64,000 nt of DNA from positions 56,023,277 to 56,087,276 of the forward strand of contig CM038218.1 in the NCBI GenBank assembly GCA_021442155.1, in the 5' to 3' direction. Positions within the stretch are counted from its first letter, which is position 1. Each line of letters begins with the position of its first letter. The notes beneath the pieces are model-generated. The model was not told where the DNA came from. It ran no database searches and worked only from the letters and a program-made list of their open reading frames with translations. This stretch comes from Cymbidium sinense (taxonomy: Eukaryota; Streptophyta; Magnoliopsida; Asparagales; Orchidaceae). Below, piece after piece: positions 23,691 to 35,556 of this stretch. The position numbers were made by a program, and so were the translations under genes.

Positions 23691-24270
23691 TTTAGTTATT
23701 AGATTTAGTTCATTAGGTTTTAGTTAGTTATTATTAGTTTAATTCTTAGTTAATTAGTTTAGGTTTAGGGTTTTAGGGTTTAGGGTTTAGTGTTTAGGGA
23801 TTAGTTAGTTACATTAGTTTAGTTTAGTTAGTTTAGTCAGGTTTAGGGTTTAGGTTTATTATTTGTTTAGTTTATTAGGGTTTAGGGTTTAGGGTTTTAG
23901 CATTTAGGATTTAGGGTTTAGGGTTTAGGTTTTAGAGTTTAGGGTTTTAAGGTTTAGGGTTTAGGGTTATCGATTTAGGGTTATAGGTTTAGGGTTTATG
24001 GTTTAGGGTTTAGGGTTTAGGGTTAGTTTTATGGTTTAGGGTTTAGGGTTTTTTAATTAAGTAAACTAGTAGGTTTAAGTTTATTTAGTTTATTTTTTAT
24101 TTATTTGAGTTTATTTATTTTTTTATTTTTATTTTGGTTTATTTTTTATTTTTATTAAGTTTAGTTATTTATTTTAGGTTTATTTATTTTAGTTTATGTT
24201 TTTATTTTAGTTTAATTTTTAGGTTTAGGTTCATTTTTTAGTTGAGTTTTATTTTTATTTTAGTTTTTAG
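23590..24270 (+). repeat. Array segment duplicated at 38,310-38,940
   Basis: Collinear irregular landmarks: TTTAATGATTTAGGTTCAGG, GGGATTAGTTAGTTACATTA, TTATTATTTGTTTAGTTTAT, GGGTTATCGATTTAGGGTTA, then the AATTAAGTAAACTAGTAGG boundary motif (24,050) and TTAGTTGAGTTTTATTTTTA. Homology to the 38 kb copy stops at about 24,270, exactly where a GC-rich block begins. Confidence 0.8.
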
Positions 24271-25875
24271 GATTAGGTTGGCTCAGTGGCTAGTGTGTCT
24301 TTGTGGTCCGTGGTCCATGGTCTAGGGCTCAGTACAGGCCTCAGGGCTCAGGGTCTTTGGGTGGCTAGGGGCTATTAACTTTTTAATTAAGCAAACCATT
24401 CCAGTTTCATTTAGTTTATTTTTTCTTTATCTATTTATTTTATTTTGCTTTCTTTTGGTCCATCTTTATTTTATTTAGCTTAATTTATTTTCTTTTATTT
24501 TAGATTTTTATTTTAGTTTAGGGCTCAGTTTATTTATTTTAGTTTTTTTTTTATCTTTAAATTTTAGCCTAGGTCTTTTATGTAGTAGAGGTTTTATTTT
24601 ATCTTTGTGCAGTTTATTATTTAGGTTTTATTTTTTTGGTTTATTTTATTTTATCTTTATTATTTAGTTTTGATTTAGCTTTAATTATTTTTTAGGTCAG
24701 TTATTTTATCTTAGTTCATTTATTTTAGCTTCAGTCTTTTTTCTTTTTTATTTCTTTGTTTAGCTATTTTTAGTTTTATTTTATTTATCTATGTTTTATT
24801 TTAAGTTTAGGTTTATTTATTTCTTTATTTTATTTTATTTTATTTTAATTTTTTTATTTTATTTTACATAGTTTTATCTTTGTAGTTTTTTTATTTTTTG
24901 GTTTATTTTATTTTTAAATTTAGTTTAGGTTTTTATTTATTTAATTTTAGTTTAATTTATATTCATTATTTTATTTTATTTTTACATTTAGGTTTTGGAT
25001 TTTGTTTAAGTTTTTATTTTATTTTTTATTTTATTTTATTTTTTAGGTTTTTTTATTTATTTCAGTTTATTTTAATTTTTATGGTTTTAGTTTAGTGCTT
25101 TGGGTTTGTGTTTAGGTTTAGGCTGTGGCTCAGGCCTGTGGTTTTGGGTTTTGGGTTTGGGGTTTAAGGTTTTGCCTTGGGTTTTAGAGTTTAGGGTTTG
25201 TGGTTTTAGGTCAGTTTAGTTAGGTTTGTGGTTTTATTTTAGATTTTTTTTTATAATTATTTTCTTTTTAAATTAAACCAAGTTTAGTTTATTTAGTATT
25301 TTTATTATCTTTAATTTTATTTTATTTTTATTTTATTTGGGTTTATTTTATTTCATTTAGTTTAGTTTATTTTATTTTTTTACTAATTTTAGTTTATTTT
25401 TTTATTTTATTTTACATTTTATGTAAATTGGGAGGTTTTTATTCTAGCCTAAGTCATATCTTAGTAGTTTATTTTAGTTTAGTTTATCTTATATTTATTT
25501 GGTCTTTTGTTTATTATATTTATTATTTGTAGTAAGTTTTATATCTGATTTTATTTATTATTTTAAAGGTTATATATTTTAGTTAGTTTTATTATTTTTT
25601 TTAGATGTAGTATTTATCATTTTATCTTATTGGTATTTTATATATCCATCTTATTTAGATAGTTTAAGGGTAGATAGTTTATTGGTTTTAGTTGGTTTAG
25701 GTTTAGGTTTAGGGTTTTAGTGATTTTGTGGTTTAGGGTTTTTTAGGTTTTAGGTTTAGGGTTTTGTGCATTTTGGGGTTTTAGGTTTTTATTTAAGGTT
25801 TTACATTAGGTTTAGTTGAGGGTTTAGGTTTTAAGTCTATGGTTTAGGTTTTAGTTTAGGGTTTAGGTTTTGGTT
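24271..25875 (+). repeat. Telomere-derived array 4b with GC-rich insert
   Basis: 24,271-24,378 is GC-rich (GGCTCAGTGG, GGTCCATGGTCTAGGGCTCA). Boundary motifs follow at about 24,379 and 25,265, each leading into TTTTA/ATTTT-rich sequence (24,400-25,080; 25,280-25,680). TTTAGGG-rich sequence returns from 25,680 up to the poly-T of GR-RBP copy B. 25,085-25,230 is GTGG/GGTTTTGGG-rich. The T-rich open frame at 24,898-25,095 is composition only. Confidence 0.75.
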
Positions 25876-26347
25876 TTATTAGAGATAAATTTATTCAACA
25901 TTTCTTCTTTTATTTCATCCAAAACACTGGTTTCTAAGACACAAGCGATGACATAGATAAAAAATGAGCACATAAGAAGAAAATCAAAAATCCTAGATAA
26001 CTAGAACCATCTCTACTGTAAAGACACAGATCCAAAAGTAGTAGATCGAATCAGCCATTCTTTAGTTTCTCCATTTCCCATTAGAACCACCCCAGCCTCT
26101 CGAGTAGCGGGACCCACCATCATATCCCTGATCTCTCCGTCCACCACCACCACGGCTATAAGCTCCGTCGCTCCTCTTGCCTCCATAACCACTAATGCTC
26201 TGACCACCACCTCGAAATCCACCAGCACCTCCAGATCCCCCACCAACATTGTGATAATTGCCGCCTTCACCTTCGCCTCCACAACTATATCTAGACTTAG
26301 CATGGTTGATGGTGATGTTCTTGCCGTCAATGTTCTGCCCATTCTTA
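25876..26347 (-). pseudogene. GR-RBP retrocopy B (3' fragment)
   Basis: Clearest RRM remnant. In the minus frame 26,062-26,347 the last RRM stretch reads NGQNIDGKNITINHAKSR, matching the final beta strand and linker of GR-RBPs. A Gly-rich tail follows (GGGSGGAGGFRGGGQSISGY, RGGGGRRDQGYDGGSRYSRG), and the C-terminus is GKWRN before TAA at 26,062-26,064. The 3'UTR runs 25,880-26,061 and ends in a short T-rich junction. The 5' break follows CATTCTT and telomere repeat resumes in register (AGGGTTTAGG). An intronless, truncated, promoterless copy; the parent gene is not in the window. Confidence 0.85.
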
Positions 26348-27747
26348 GGGTTTAGGTTTAGGTTTAGGTTAATCAAGTTTTAGGGTTTACATTTACTTTT
26401 TAATTTATTTAGTTACTTTATTTTTACATTTAGGGTTTGGGGTTTAAGGTTTAGGGTTTAGGGTTTAGGGTTAAGGTTTAGGGTTTAGGGTTTAGGCTTA
26501 GGGTTTCGGGAATACGGTATAGGGTTTAGCGTTTAAAATTTAGGGTTTTTTAAGGTTTAGGGTTTAGGGTTGTAGGTTTAGGGTTTATGGTTAGTTTTAG
26601 GGTTTGGGGTTTTTTTTAAAAAAAAATTTAAGTAAACTAGTAGGTTCAGGTTTATTTAGTTTTTTAGTTTATTTTTTATTTATATTAATTTATTTTATTT
26701 TTAATTTTTATTTATATTTATTTTTTATATTTATTTAGTTTGGTTTATTTATTTTAGGTTTATTTATTTTAGTTTAGGTTTTTTATTTTAGTTTATTTTT
26801 TTAGGTTTATTTAGTAGGTTTATGTTTAATTTAGTTTAGTTTTACTTTAATTTATCTTTTAGGTTTTAGTTTATTTTAGGTTTAGTTTAAGTGTTTATTT
26901 TTATTATTTTAGGTTTAGGTTTTGTGTTTTATTTTAGGTTTATTTTATTTCTTTATTTAGTTTTAAGTTTATTTTAGTTTATTTTATTTTATTTATTTAG
27001 GTTTAGGTTTAGTTTATTTTGTTTAGATTTTAGGTTTTATTTATTTTAGTTTTATTTTTCTTTATTTTTTTTATTTTAGTTTAGGTTTATTTTTTATTTT
27101 AGTTTAGTTTTATTTTTTTAGTTTAGGTTTTATTTTTTTTTATTTATTTTTGGTTTAATCTTGAGGTTTATTTTTTGGTTTAGGTTTTGTTTGTTTTTAT
27201 TTTTTAATTTATATTTTATTTTTATTTTACATTTAGCTTTTATTTTATTTAGTTTTTTTACTTTAAATTTTATTTTATTTTTTAAATTTAGTTTAGGTTT
27301 TAATTTATTTTATTTTATATTAATTTTAATTTTTCTGTTATTTTATTTTTAGTTTTATGTTTATGTTTAGGTTTTAGTTTAGGTTTTTTACTTTATTTTT
27401 TATTTTATTTAAGTTTAGGTTATTTATTTATTTTATTATTTTGGGTTTATTTGACAGTTTGTGGTTTGGTTTTTGAGGTTTAGGGTTTAAGTTTGTGGCT
27501 AGGTCTTAGTTGGGTTTAGGGTTCAGGAATTCTTTGTGTTTGTGGCTAGGGTTTAGGTTTAAGTTTAGGGTTTTAGGGTTTGTGGATTTAGGTTTGCCTG
27601 GTTTTGTGAGTTTGGTTTAGTTTTAGGTGTGGTTGTGGTTTAGGTTTTGTGGCAGGGTTTGTGGGTTTATGGATTATTTTTGTTTAGGGTGAGGTTTTAA
27701 GTTTTAGTCAGGGTCTGGTTTTATTTAGGGTTTAGATTTTGGTATTT
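26348..27747 (+). repeat. Telomere-derived higher-order unit between GR-RBP copies B and C
   Basis: TTTAGGG-rich (26,400-26,605), boundary motif at 26,608-26,665, TTTTA-rich domain to about 27,440, then a GTGG/TTTGTGG-rich closing stretch with TTTAGGG to the next poly-T. Collinear with the sequence after copy C, giving a GR-RBP-to-GR-RBP period near 1.88 kb. The T-rich open frame at 27,161-27,352 is low complexity. Confidence 0.8.
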
Positions 27748-28110
27748 TTTTTTAACAGAGAACAAATTCAGATTCAACATTTCTTCTTTTTGATTTCATT
27801 AACCAAGTAACACATCAAGTTTTCTAAGACAATGTTTACGACATAGATAAAAAAATGATGCATAGAGAAAATCAAAACCCTAGATAACTCAGGATCCATC
27901 ATATCCTCGATCTCTCTCCCTCCACCACCACCATAGAACTCCGCCTCCTCTCCATATCCACCGCTCACCACCACCTCATATCCACCAAAGACCTCCGTGA
28001 TCCCCCACCACTGTGATAATTACTACCTTCGAATTCATCTCCACTACCAAATCTAGACTTAGTCTGGTTGACGGTGATGTTCCTGCCGTCACGGTTCTGC
28101 CAATTATTAG
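27748..28110 (-). pseudogene. GR-RBP retrocopy C (decayed 3' fragment)
   Basis: Poly-T at 27,748-27,754, then the same 3'UTR words as copies A and B (CAAATTCAGATTCAACATTT, AAGTTTTCTAAGACA). About 110 bp covering the stop and the GWGGS...WRN end is missing near 27,890. Gly-rich remnants follow (GGYGEEAEF, GGGGGREIEDMMDPELSR), and the RRM edge ends at GTTCTGCCAATTATTAG, the same break point as in A and B. Confidence 0.75.
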
Positions 28111-30028
28111 TGTTTAGGTTTTGGTTTATCAAGTTTTCAGGTTTAGGTTTATTTTTTAATCTATTTAGTTACTTTAAGTTTGTTAGGTTTGTTTAGGGGG
28201 TTTAGGATTTAGGATTTAGGTTTACTTGCCAGGGTTTAGGGTTAGTTTTGAATATAGATTATAGGGTTTAGTGTTTAGAATTTAGGTTTTTAGTTTAGGT
28301 TTAGGGTCAGTGTTTGTATTGTAGTTCAGGTTGTAGTTTAGGGTTTTTTAGGTTTTTTTAAAAAAAATTAAGTAAACCAGTAGGTTTAGGTTTATTTAGT
28401 TTATTTAGTTTATTTTTATTTATATTAGTTTATTTAATTTTTAAATTTTATTTATGTTTAGTTTTAATTTTTATTTAGTTTGTTTTATTTATTTTAGGTT
28501 TATTTACTTTAGTTTAGGTTTTTTATTTTAGTTTATTTTTTAGGTTTAGGTTTATGTTTAATTTTTAGTTTAGTTTTATTCTTATTTTATATTTTAGGTT
28601 TATGTTTTAGTTTATATTTTAAAGTTTAGGATTTAATTTTATTTTATTTTTTTAGGTTTAGGTTTTAGGTTTTTATTTTAGATTTTTTTTTTAATTTTTT
28701 AGTTTAGGTTTAGGTTTACTCTTAGTTTATTTTTTTTATTTAGTTCAGGATTTAGTTTTAGGTTTAGGTTTTATTTATTTTAGTTTAGGTTTAGATTTCT
28801 TTTATTTTGTTTATTTTTGGTTTAGTTTTTTTAGTAGGTTTAGATTTTATTTTTAATTTATTTAGGTTTTATTTTAAGTTTATCTTTAAGGTTTAGGTTT
28901 TATTTAGTTATTATCATCTTTATTTTTAGTTTATTTTATTTATATTTTTTGTTTTATTTTTATTTTATTTAGGTTTTATTTTAGGTTTATTTTATTTTTT
29001 TATTTTAGTTTTAGGTTTTTATTTATATTTATTTTATTCAATTTTTATATTATCTTTAGGCCTAGGCTTTAATTTAGGTTTTATTTCATCTTATTTTAGG
29101 TTTATTTATTTATCTTTGTTTATTTTATCTTGGTAAGATCTTAAGCCTTGGGGCTCAGGGCCCAGAGCCCAAAGCTCAGTAGCCTGGGGTTTAAGTGGCC
29201 TACTGCCTGCCAGGAGGGTCAGTGATCAGGCCCAGGATCCAGGCCTGGGCTAGGCCCAGGGTCAGTGCAGGCTCAAGATCCAGGGTCAATGTATGTCAGT
29301 GGGGCCTGTGGCCTGGTGGCCCAGATCTGTGGCCTAGCCCAAGGCCTGGGGCCCAAGACTCCATGGCCCAGTGGCCTAGGGCCTAGGCTCAGCATGGGTA
29401 ACTTTTAGGGCTAGGGTGGCCTAGGTCAGTTGATAGTCAGTGAGTGTGGCCTAGATCTTAAGTCAGCCTAATTTATTTTGTTTTTTATTTAGTGCTTTTA
29501 TTTTAGTATTGGGTTATCTTTAATATTTCTTATTTTAAGGTTTATTAGGTCTTTAATTTATTTAATTAGTTTATTTATCTGGTTTATTAGTTTATTTTAG
29601 TCATTTATTTTTTATTTTATTTTATTTATCTTATATTATCTTTATCTGAGGCCCAGGTTTAGCTTAGCCTTATTTTATCTTTATTATCTTATAGGCTCAT
29701 TTATTTATATTTTATTTATTTTATCATAGTTAGGTTTAGGGTTTGTGGTTTGGAGTAGGTCAGGATAGCCCAGTGATTTAGAGAGGGAGCCCCAGGGCCT
29801 AGGGTTAGGGTAAACCCAGGGCCCAGGTTTGTGGCCTTGTGGGCCCAGGGTGGTGGCCCAGGGTAGGGTGGTGGGTAGGTTAGTGGCCTGTTTGGGTTTA
29901 GGGTAGGTTATAGTAGGATTTTGGGCCTGGGCTAGGGTTTAAGGTGGTTATGGTAGGGTGTGGGTTTTAGGTGGGCCTAGGGCAAGAGGGTTTAGGGTTT
30001 AGAGTAGGTTTAGGGTTTAAGGTTTAGG
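28111..30028 (+). repeat. Telomere-derived array 6 with two GC-rich blocks
   Basis: Duplicate of the 26,348 unit at first (boundary motif at 28,353-28,400, TTTTA-rich domain to about 29,110). Then GC-rich 29,143-29,460 (CCAGGCCTGGGC, GTGGCCTGGTGGCCC), AT-rich 29,461-29,740, GC-rich 29,741-30,000 (AGGGTGGTGGGTAGG, GTGGGCCCAGGG), and a short TTTAGGG run into the poly-T of LINE 3. The open frame 29,195-29,386 is a by-product of GC richness. Confidence 0.75.
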
Positions 30029-30036
30029 TTTTTTTT

Positions 30037-32265
30037 GAAAAATTAGGAAATTTTATTGCCACAAGAAAAGGTACAAAGTCCAGAGGGAAAATCTTAAGCT
30101 AATGCTCAAAGTGTTGGAAAAGTCCAAGGAGATAAGCCCCTAGCTAATACATAGAATGAAAGTAAGTTAGTAAAAAAAGAAATAGAGATCCACAACAAAT
30201 AATCCTTGAAATCAAAGAACTTCCTCTCACTTTGAAACCAAAGACAATCCAACAAAGAAATTCTCCCAACCTATACTAGAGATCTGCAACAAGCTTAAAA
30301 TAGGATGAGTACAAATAATGAAATAGTTAATTAAGCATAAAATATAAGAGCAGATAGAAGTAAAAAAGATAAAGAAAAGGATCAGGCTCTATTATAATCA
30401 TCGTAAGGAGTAGCACCATATGTAAGCATCCAGACTTCAAGTGAAGGGTTACAGTTACATATAGCACTACCAGCCAAAAAAAGGAGTGGGAAACATTAAG
30501 GCCATCATTGCCATCATGCCTCTTGTAGCACCCAATCCAATGATGATCATTACAAAACCTACATAAAACTTCAAACATCAAATATAACCACAAAAAACCC
30601 ACCAGTTAGATATATAAAACTTTGTGATGCAGATAAGGAGGTAACCCATCAAGAAAGCATTAGACCAGAGGGAGCACCACCAAAGCCACCACCAAGAAGT
30701 GCTAAAATAGTTTCTAAGAGCAAACCTCACAATATGGGAAAAAGAGTAATCAGAGACCAAACAAAGGCAAAAAGAGGATCATAGTTGATAAGGTCTTTCA
30801 TTAAAAGAACATGCAAAGAACCATAAATAATAATATCCAGAGTAACAGTGAGTCTGACATCAAAATGTTAGGAAGCAAGGCAACCATCAAAATAGGCAAG
30901 GGGAGAGCTTCAGCCACAGTCCAGAAATGAAAAACCAAATAGGTAGAAACTAGTAGAGAAGAAAGGGAAAGTAAGAAGCCAATTCCAAACATAGATTCGA
31001 AAAGATCAGGAAAATTAAAACTCTTTAGACCAAACCAGCCAACTAAAGCACCCAATCCAAACAAATAATAAGGCACCAAGCCATCAAGACATCCAGGGAT
31101 TCAAATCATTAGACTTAGAACCATTAGGATGAAAGATAAAGAGTCATCCAATCACAATTATTGAAAAAATCCCAAGGGAAAGCCAATGAAAGACCACCAA
31201 TCCCATTCCAAGGACAGGAGAATCCAGTTTAAAGAGCTAGATACAACAGCCAAAAATAGAAAAAGTAAAAGCCCTTTAGGATCACAAATAATCCAATAAC
31301 CAGAGATAGTTGTAAACAAGAACCCCAATAGAGTCATCATCAGCCAAGTCCAAAAAACACAACTAGTAGTTAGTAGCCTTCTAATTCATAACATAAATTA
31401 AAAACACAAGCTCAAGATATAGAGCACCAAATATGAAGATATATAAGCCAATCAAATATCCAAAATAGAGGACAAATAGTCATATAATACAAGAAAAATT
31501 CAAGCATCATATCCAATCTAACACTCATCCAAAATAGCACTAAAAAGGACAAATAGTCACAGGAAACTAGTTCTCCAAGCTACAAGAAAAAATAGAGAGC
31601 CCTCAAGGTCACACAACACCTCTAGCATCAGAAGAAAAAACCACAAAAAATAATTGTCAGCAGCCACCTTCCGATGAGCAATCCCCAACCAAAAGACCCA
31701 CACCCCAAACAACATAAGTAGAATCCACAAGGATAAGAACAAGTGGGAAGGATGAGGCCCATGAGAGTAAGGACAACCAAAACAAGAAAAACCATCCTAA
31801 TCACCAAACAACAAGTTGATATAGCAACCAACCACAGCAGGAAGGTCACAAAAATAACATGAGCAACACCCATAAAGGGAAAAACCCATAGCCAAGAAAC
31901 ACCAGCAAACAACCAACCATAAAATCCAGAGCAAATAAAGAATTTTGTAGAGAGATCCAACCAATAAAAAGAACCACACCAATTAGATGAAAAGAAAAAC
32001 CCAACAACCTCCACCTGCTGTAAACACCTCTACTAGGTTGGGAGAGAAAACAAACTAGAAAATAAAAATTACCACAAAAATCTGATAAATGGAAAGACAA
32101 CTCCAACCCATCCACAGAATGGGAAGAAACCAAACTACAAAATAAAAGTAGGTTTAGGTGAAGAAAATAATCAAAACCAAACCAGCATAAGAGAAAAATA
32201 GAATTATTCAAAACTAATAACAAGGGGAAAGACAAAACCCCATAGGAGGTAAAAAGGATAAAAGC
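30037..32265 (-). other. LINE 3 3'UTR
   Basis: About 2.2 kb between the ORF2 end (GLPYVK near 32,270) and the poly(A). It is T/G-rich on the element strand, giving many overlapping hydrophobic open frames in all three minus frames (for example 30,801-31,079, 31,557-31,742, 31,628-32,014). None shows a motif, so they are treated as UTR. Confidence 0.6.
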
Positions 32266-32745
32266 TTTTAACATAAGGCAAACCAGTTTTGTTTAGATTC
32301 ACAAGACCCCTTAAAAAGAAAGGAACATTATCATTAGAAAACATTTGCAAAGAAGAATACTTGGCCCCCAAATTGGCATGAAAGTCAATACAAGAGTTGG
32401 CTTCTCTATAAATATGAGAAATTTGAAAATCTAGGTTAGCAAGAAGCCTCCTAGTATGATTAAGTAAATAATACACTTCAGCATTACCATGAGCATCAGA
32501 TTTGAGTAAATATAAAAGAAGGAGAGCATCAACTTCAAACTAGATCTTATGAAAACCTTATTGTAAACAAATAGAAATGCCATGATGAAAGCCTTTAAGC
32601 TCAAAATAAATACGAACAAAGGCTCTAAAGGTGCAACAAAAGCAGAGATAACCTTGCCACTATGATCTCTCAAAATCCCACCATAGCCATAATAAACATT
32701 AGAATTCGAGCCATTAGTGTTAACTTTAATGTAGTAATAATTAGG
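32266..32745 (-). pseudogene. LINE 3 RNase H domain
   Basis: Read on minus: IKVNTNGSNSNVYYGYGGIL at about 32,680-32,735, then RDHSGKVISAFVAPLEP, and in another frame FQISHIYREANSCIDFHANL (about 32,340-32,440). The first catalytic residue is Asn instead of Asp (codon at 32,713-32,715, GAT to AAT by a single G-to-A change). A frameshift lies in the middle. Confidence 0.8.
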
Positions 32746-32782
32746 TTTAATCTAGTATATAATTTTGTAGGTAGGAGAAACA

Positions 32783-33720
32783 TTACAAGGGGGGAAGGTT
32801 AATCCCAAAATTCAAGGCCACAGACTTGCACCCTTTAAAACTAGAGTGAGTAAGAAGATTAGCTTTGAAAAGAGACAAAATTTTATATTTGACTCTAGCA
32901 ATAATACGATGATAATTCATAGGAATATTACGATGCTTAGCATCATTTCTATCCATCCAAATATACCAAAGAATAGTTGGAGCTAAAACAATTTTAACAT
33001 GACCCTTAGAAGTATGAGAGAAACATGCTTCAAGAAGTTGCATAATAGAAAATGATCCATTAAAATGGAAAGTATTAAAAATATTATCATGCCAATTCCA
33101 CATTTTAGCAGCAATAGGGCCATTCACAAAAATATGATCCACACTTTCAATGTGATAGCAACAATAACATTTATAAGGGAGATCGAAACCTTTTATCAGA
33201 AGAGTAGCATCCATGGGAAATAATGCTTTAGAATGTGCCAAGTTAAAATCGAGAATGAAGTAGGGACACTAATATTCTAGATTTTAGTAAAAACTAAGGA
33301 CTATTGATATTTGAATCTAATGAAATGCCAAACATCCTTAAAAACAAAATCTCCAGAAGAAGAATTTTTTGAAGAGAATTTGGTTGGGTTCATTAGTGAA
33401 AGGACAAATTTTAAGGATTTTGTCAACGATCACATTTGGGACAAGGGTATTCAATTGAGCCACATCCCACTTATTATGAGTAATTAACTGATTATTCTTA
33501 AGCAGCACAATGGAATGAGTATTGATTAGGGAATCAATAGAGCCCTACCCTAGCCAATTATCTTGCCAAATAAAAGAGGAACTAGAATTGACACCCCAAG
33601 AAATTAAGTTCTTTGCATTCCATTTGATATTACAAAGTCTTCTCCACACTAGGGATTCCCAATTTGATGGCACAAATGAGGGGATGTTTGCCCTGACATT
33701 ATTTAGCATGCATAAATTTT
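32783..33720 (-). pseudogene. LINE 3 zinc-binding RT-associated region
   Basis: The frame 32,783-33,241 carries DLPYKCYCCYHIESVDHIFV, NGPIAAKMWNWHDNIF and ILWYIWMDRNDAKHRNIPMN. Upstream, 33,380-33,720 encodes in broken frames SLVWRRLCNIKWNAKNLISW and SSSSFIWQDNWLG followed by a stop. It corresponds to the zf-RVT domain and its lead-in. The CYCC...H pattern is intact. Confidence 0.75.
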
Positions 33721-35100
33721 GACCATTAACTATGTTTATTTCTAAAATTCCACCACATTTTATAGGATAAATAGTTAATAGAATCCTCTAATATTTTGCA
33801 ACCCAAGCCACCTTTATTATTAGGACCATAATAGTTGTGCCAACTAGCCCAATGTAATCTTTTGATAGAAGAGTTAAAAAAAAAAAAGTCTATTGATCCT
33901 TTTAATAATATAATGGGTAGGAACAATAGTAGACCAGAGATCTAGAGGCAAAGAGCAAAGGGTACTTTTGATCGGGATAATTCTAGCACCAAAGGAAAGT
34001 AAATGAAACTCCCAAGAGGATGTTTTTCTATTTATTATCTGAATAACTTCATCAAATAAAGAAGATCTTTTCGTTCCTCTATATAAGGGAGTCCCCGGAT
34101 ACTTGATAGGGAGAATTTGATGAGAAAAACCCATAATATTCTTGATAACATTGATCTTAGATAAGGAAATAGAAGAGCTAGTATTAAAACAAGTTTTATC
34201 AGGATTAATATTTAAGCCACTCTCCTACAAAAAGAGTTAAGAACTTACACAATTTTTAATATAAAGAGAGGCATTGCAAAATATAATGAAATCATTAGGA
34301 AAAAAACTAAGGTGAGAAATGGGAAACCCACTAATGGTTTTGTGTAGTACATGTTAGGCATTCTACTAAACATCTACAATACATCTAGAAAGATATTCCA
34401 CGTAATAATGAAAAGGGGAGAGGGAGGATCCCTTGCCTTAGCCCATGAGAAGAAGAGAAGAAACCATGCACTTCACCATTGAGAAGTAAAGAAAACTAAG
34501 AATTCTCAATCCCATTCTTAATTAAAGCAATAAATTGATTAGAGAATCCAAATAAAGCCAAAATTTTATATAGGAAAACCCAACCAATATTATCATAAGC
34601 ATTGGAAATGTAAAGCTTAAAAAGTAGGTTTCCACTGCAAACTTTGGCATTTAAATCATGAATCATCTCTAGGGCTAAAAGAACATTATCAAAAATGGAT
34701 CTCCCTTTAACAAAACTGGTTTGATTGGGGAGATAATTTTAGGAAGCAAGATACTCAACCTTTTAGCCAAAATCTTAGAAATAATTTTATCAAAAAGAGA
34801 GCAAAGGCTAATTGGCCTAAAATCACTCCAAACTTCACGATTGTCTTTTTTAGGAATTAAAACAATGGAGGTGCTAGCAAAATATTTGGGAAGGGTGCTA
34901 ACCTTAAAAAAATCAAGAACATCTTTAACCAAATCCTCTTTGATGATAATCCAACATTTTGGAAAAAAGGGTAGTATAACCATCAGGACCAGCCATGGAG
35001 TCTTTATTCATACTCTGCAAAGTGTCAGGAAGGTAAGGAAGAAAGCATATTGTTATCATCATCAGAAATAAGATTAGGAAAAACATCAGGCAAAGAAATA
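33721..35100 (-). pseudogene. LINE 3 reverse transcriptase (broken)
   Basis: N-terminal part at 34,675-34,983 (STSIVLIPKKDNREVWSDFR, PISLCSLFDKIISKILAKRL), preceded by SMAGPDGYTTLF near 34,990. The palm region follows in shifted frames (NAYDNIGWVFL, near 34,580), then the thumb at 33,874-34,134 (LPIKYPGTPLYRGTKRSSLF). The catalytic box that reads FADD in LINE 1 is FPND here (34,291-34,302), so the first aspartate is Asn. Inactive. Confidence 0.85.
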
Positions 35101-35556
35101 TCATCATAAGCAAAGTTTTTATTAGAAGCTCTTTATAAAAAGAAATAGTAGAATCAGTAAGCTCTTTTTTATCCAAACACCAAACTCCATCATTAATTTT
35201 AATTTTGTGAATGTGAATTAAAGCCTTTTTCTTTTTAACCATGGCATGAAAATATTTAGTATTATGATCACCATTAGAGATCCATTTCATAGATGCTTTT
35301 TGTAGCCAATAGGTCTCCTCCATGTCTTGAAAACATGTTAACCTATTTTTAGCTTGAGCCAACAGATGAATTTTAGAAGGATCATTAACAAAGCATCTTC
35401 CAAAACTATAACCTCATTCTCCATTTCTTTGATATTAATAAAAAGGTTCTTGAAATAATGTTTATTCCACCAATTAAGGCATTGCTTAAGTCTTTTTAAT
35501 TTGAACCACAATCTCATCATCCCAAAAATAAGATCATTAAGATGGAGAGGTTCACC
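35101..35556 (-). pseudogene. LINE 3 endonuclease-RT linker
   Basis: Frame 34,925-35,362 with CFQDMEETYWLQKASMKWIS then NGDHNTKYFHAMVKKKKALI, and 35,338-35,520 with LKQCLNWWNKHYFKNLFINI. These are the usual sequences between endonuclease and RT in plant LINE ORF2. Same region as the first 200-400 bp of LINE 1. Confidence 0.75.

Noticed and set aside
26013..26342. 109-codon open frame on minus over GR-RBP copy B
   Set aside because: Alternative frame of the Gly-rich GGN codons; the frame with the RRM end and the WRN terminus is the true one.
24898..27352. Phe/Leu/Ile-rich open frames at 24,898-25,095 and 27,161-27,352
   Set aside because: Low-complexity TTTTATTTTA array sequence lacking stops by composition.
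29195..29386. 63-codon Pro/Arg/Trp-rich open frame on +
   Set aside because: Produced by a GC-rich block of the telomere-derived array; no motif.
8537..30028. CRISPR-like or protein-coding tandem repeat interpretation of the arrays
   Set aside because: Repeats are degenerate TTTAGGG derivatives without regular spacers or sustained reading frames.
30801..32014. Series of hydrophobic open frames on minus that look like membrane proteins
   Set aside because: All within the T-rich LINE 3 3'UTR, overlapping in several frames; composition explains them.
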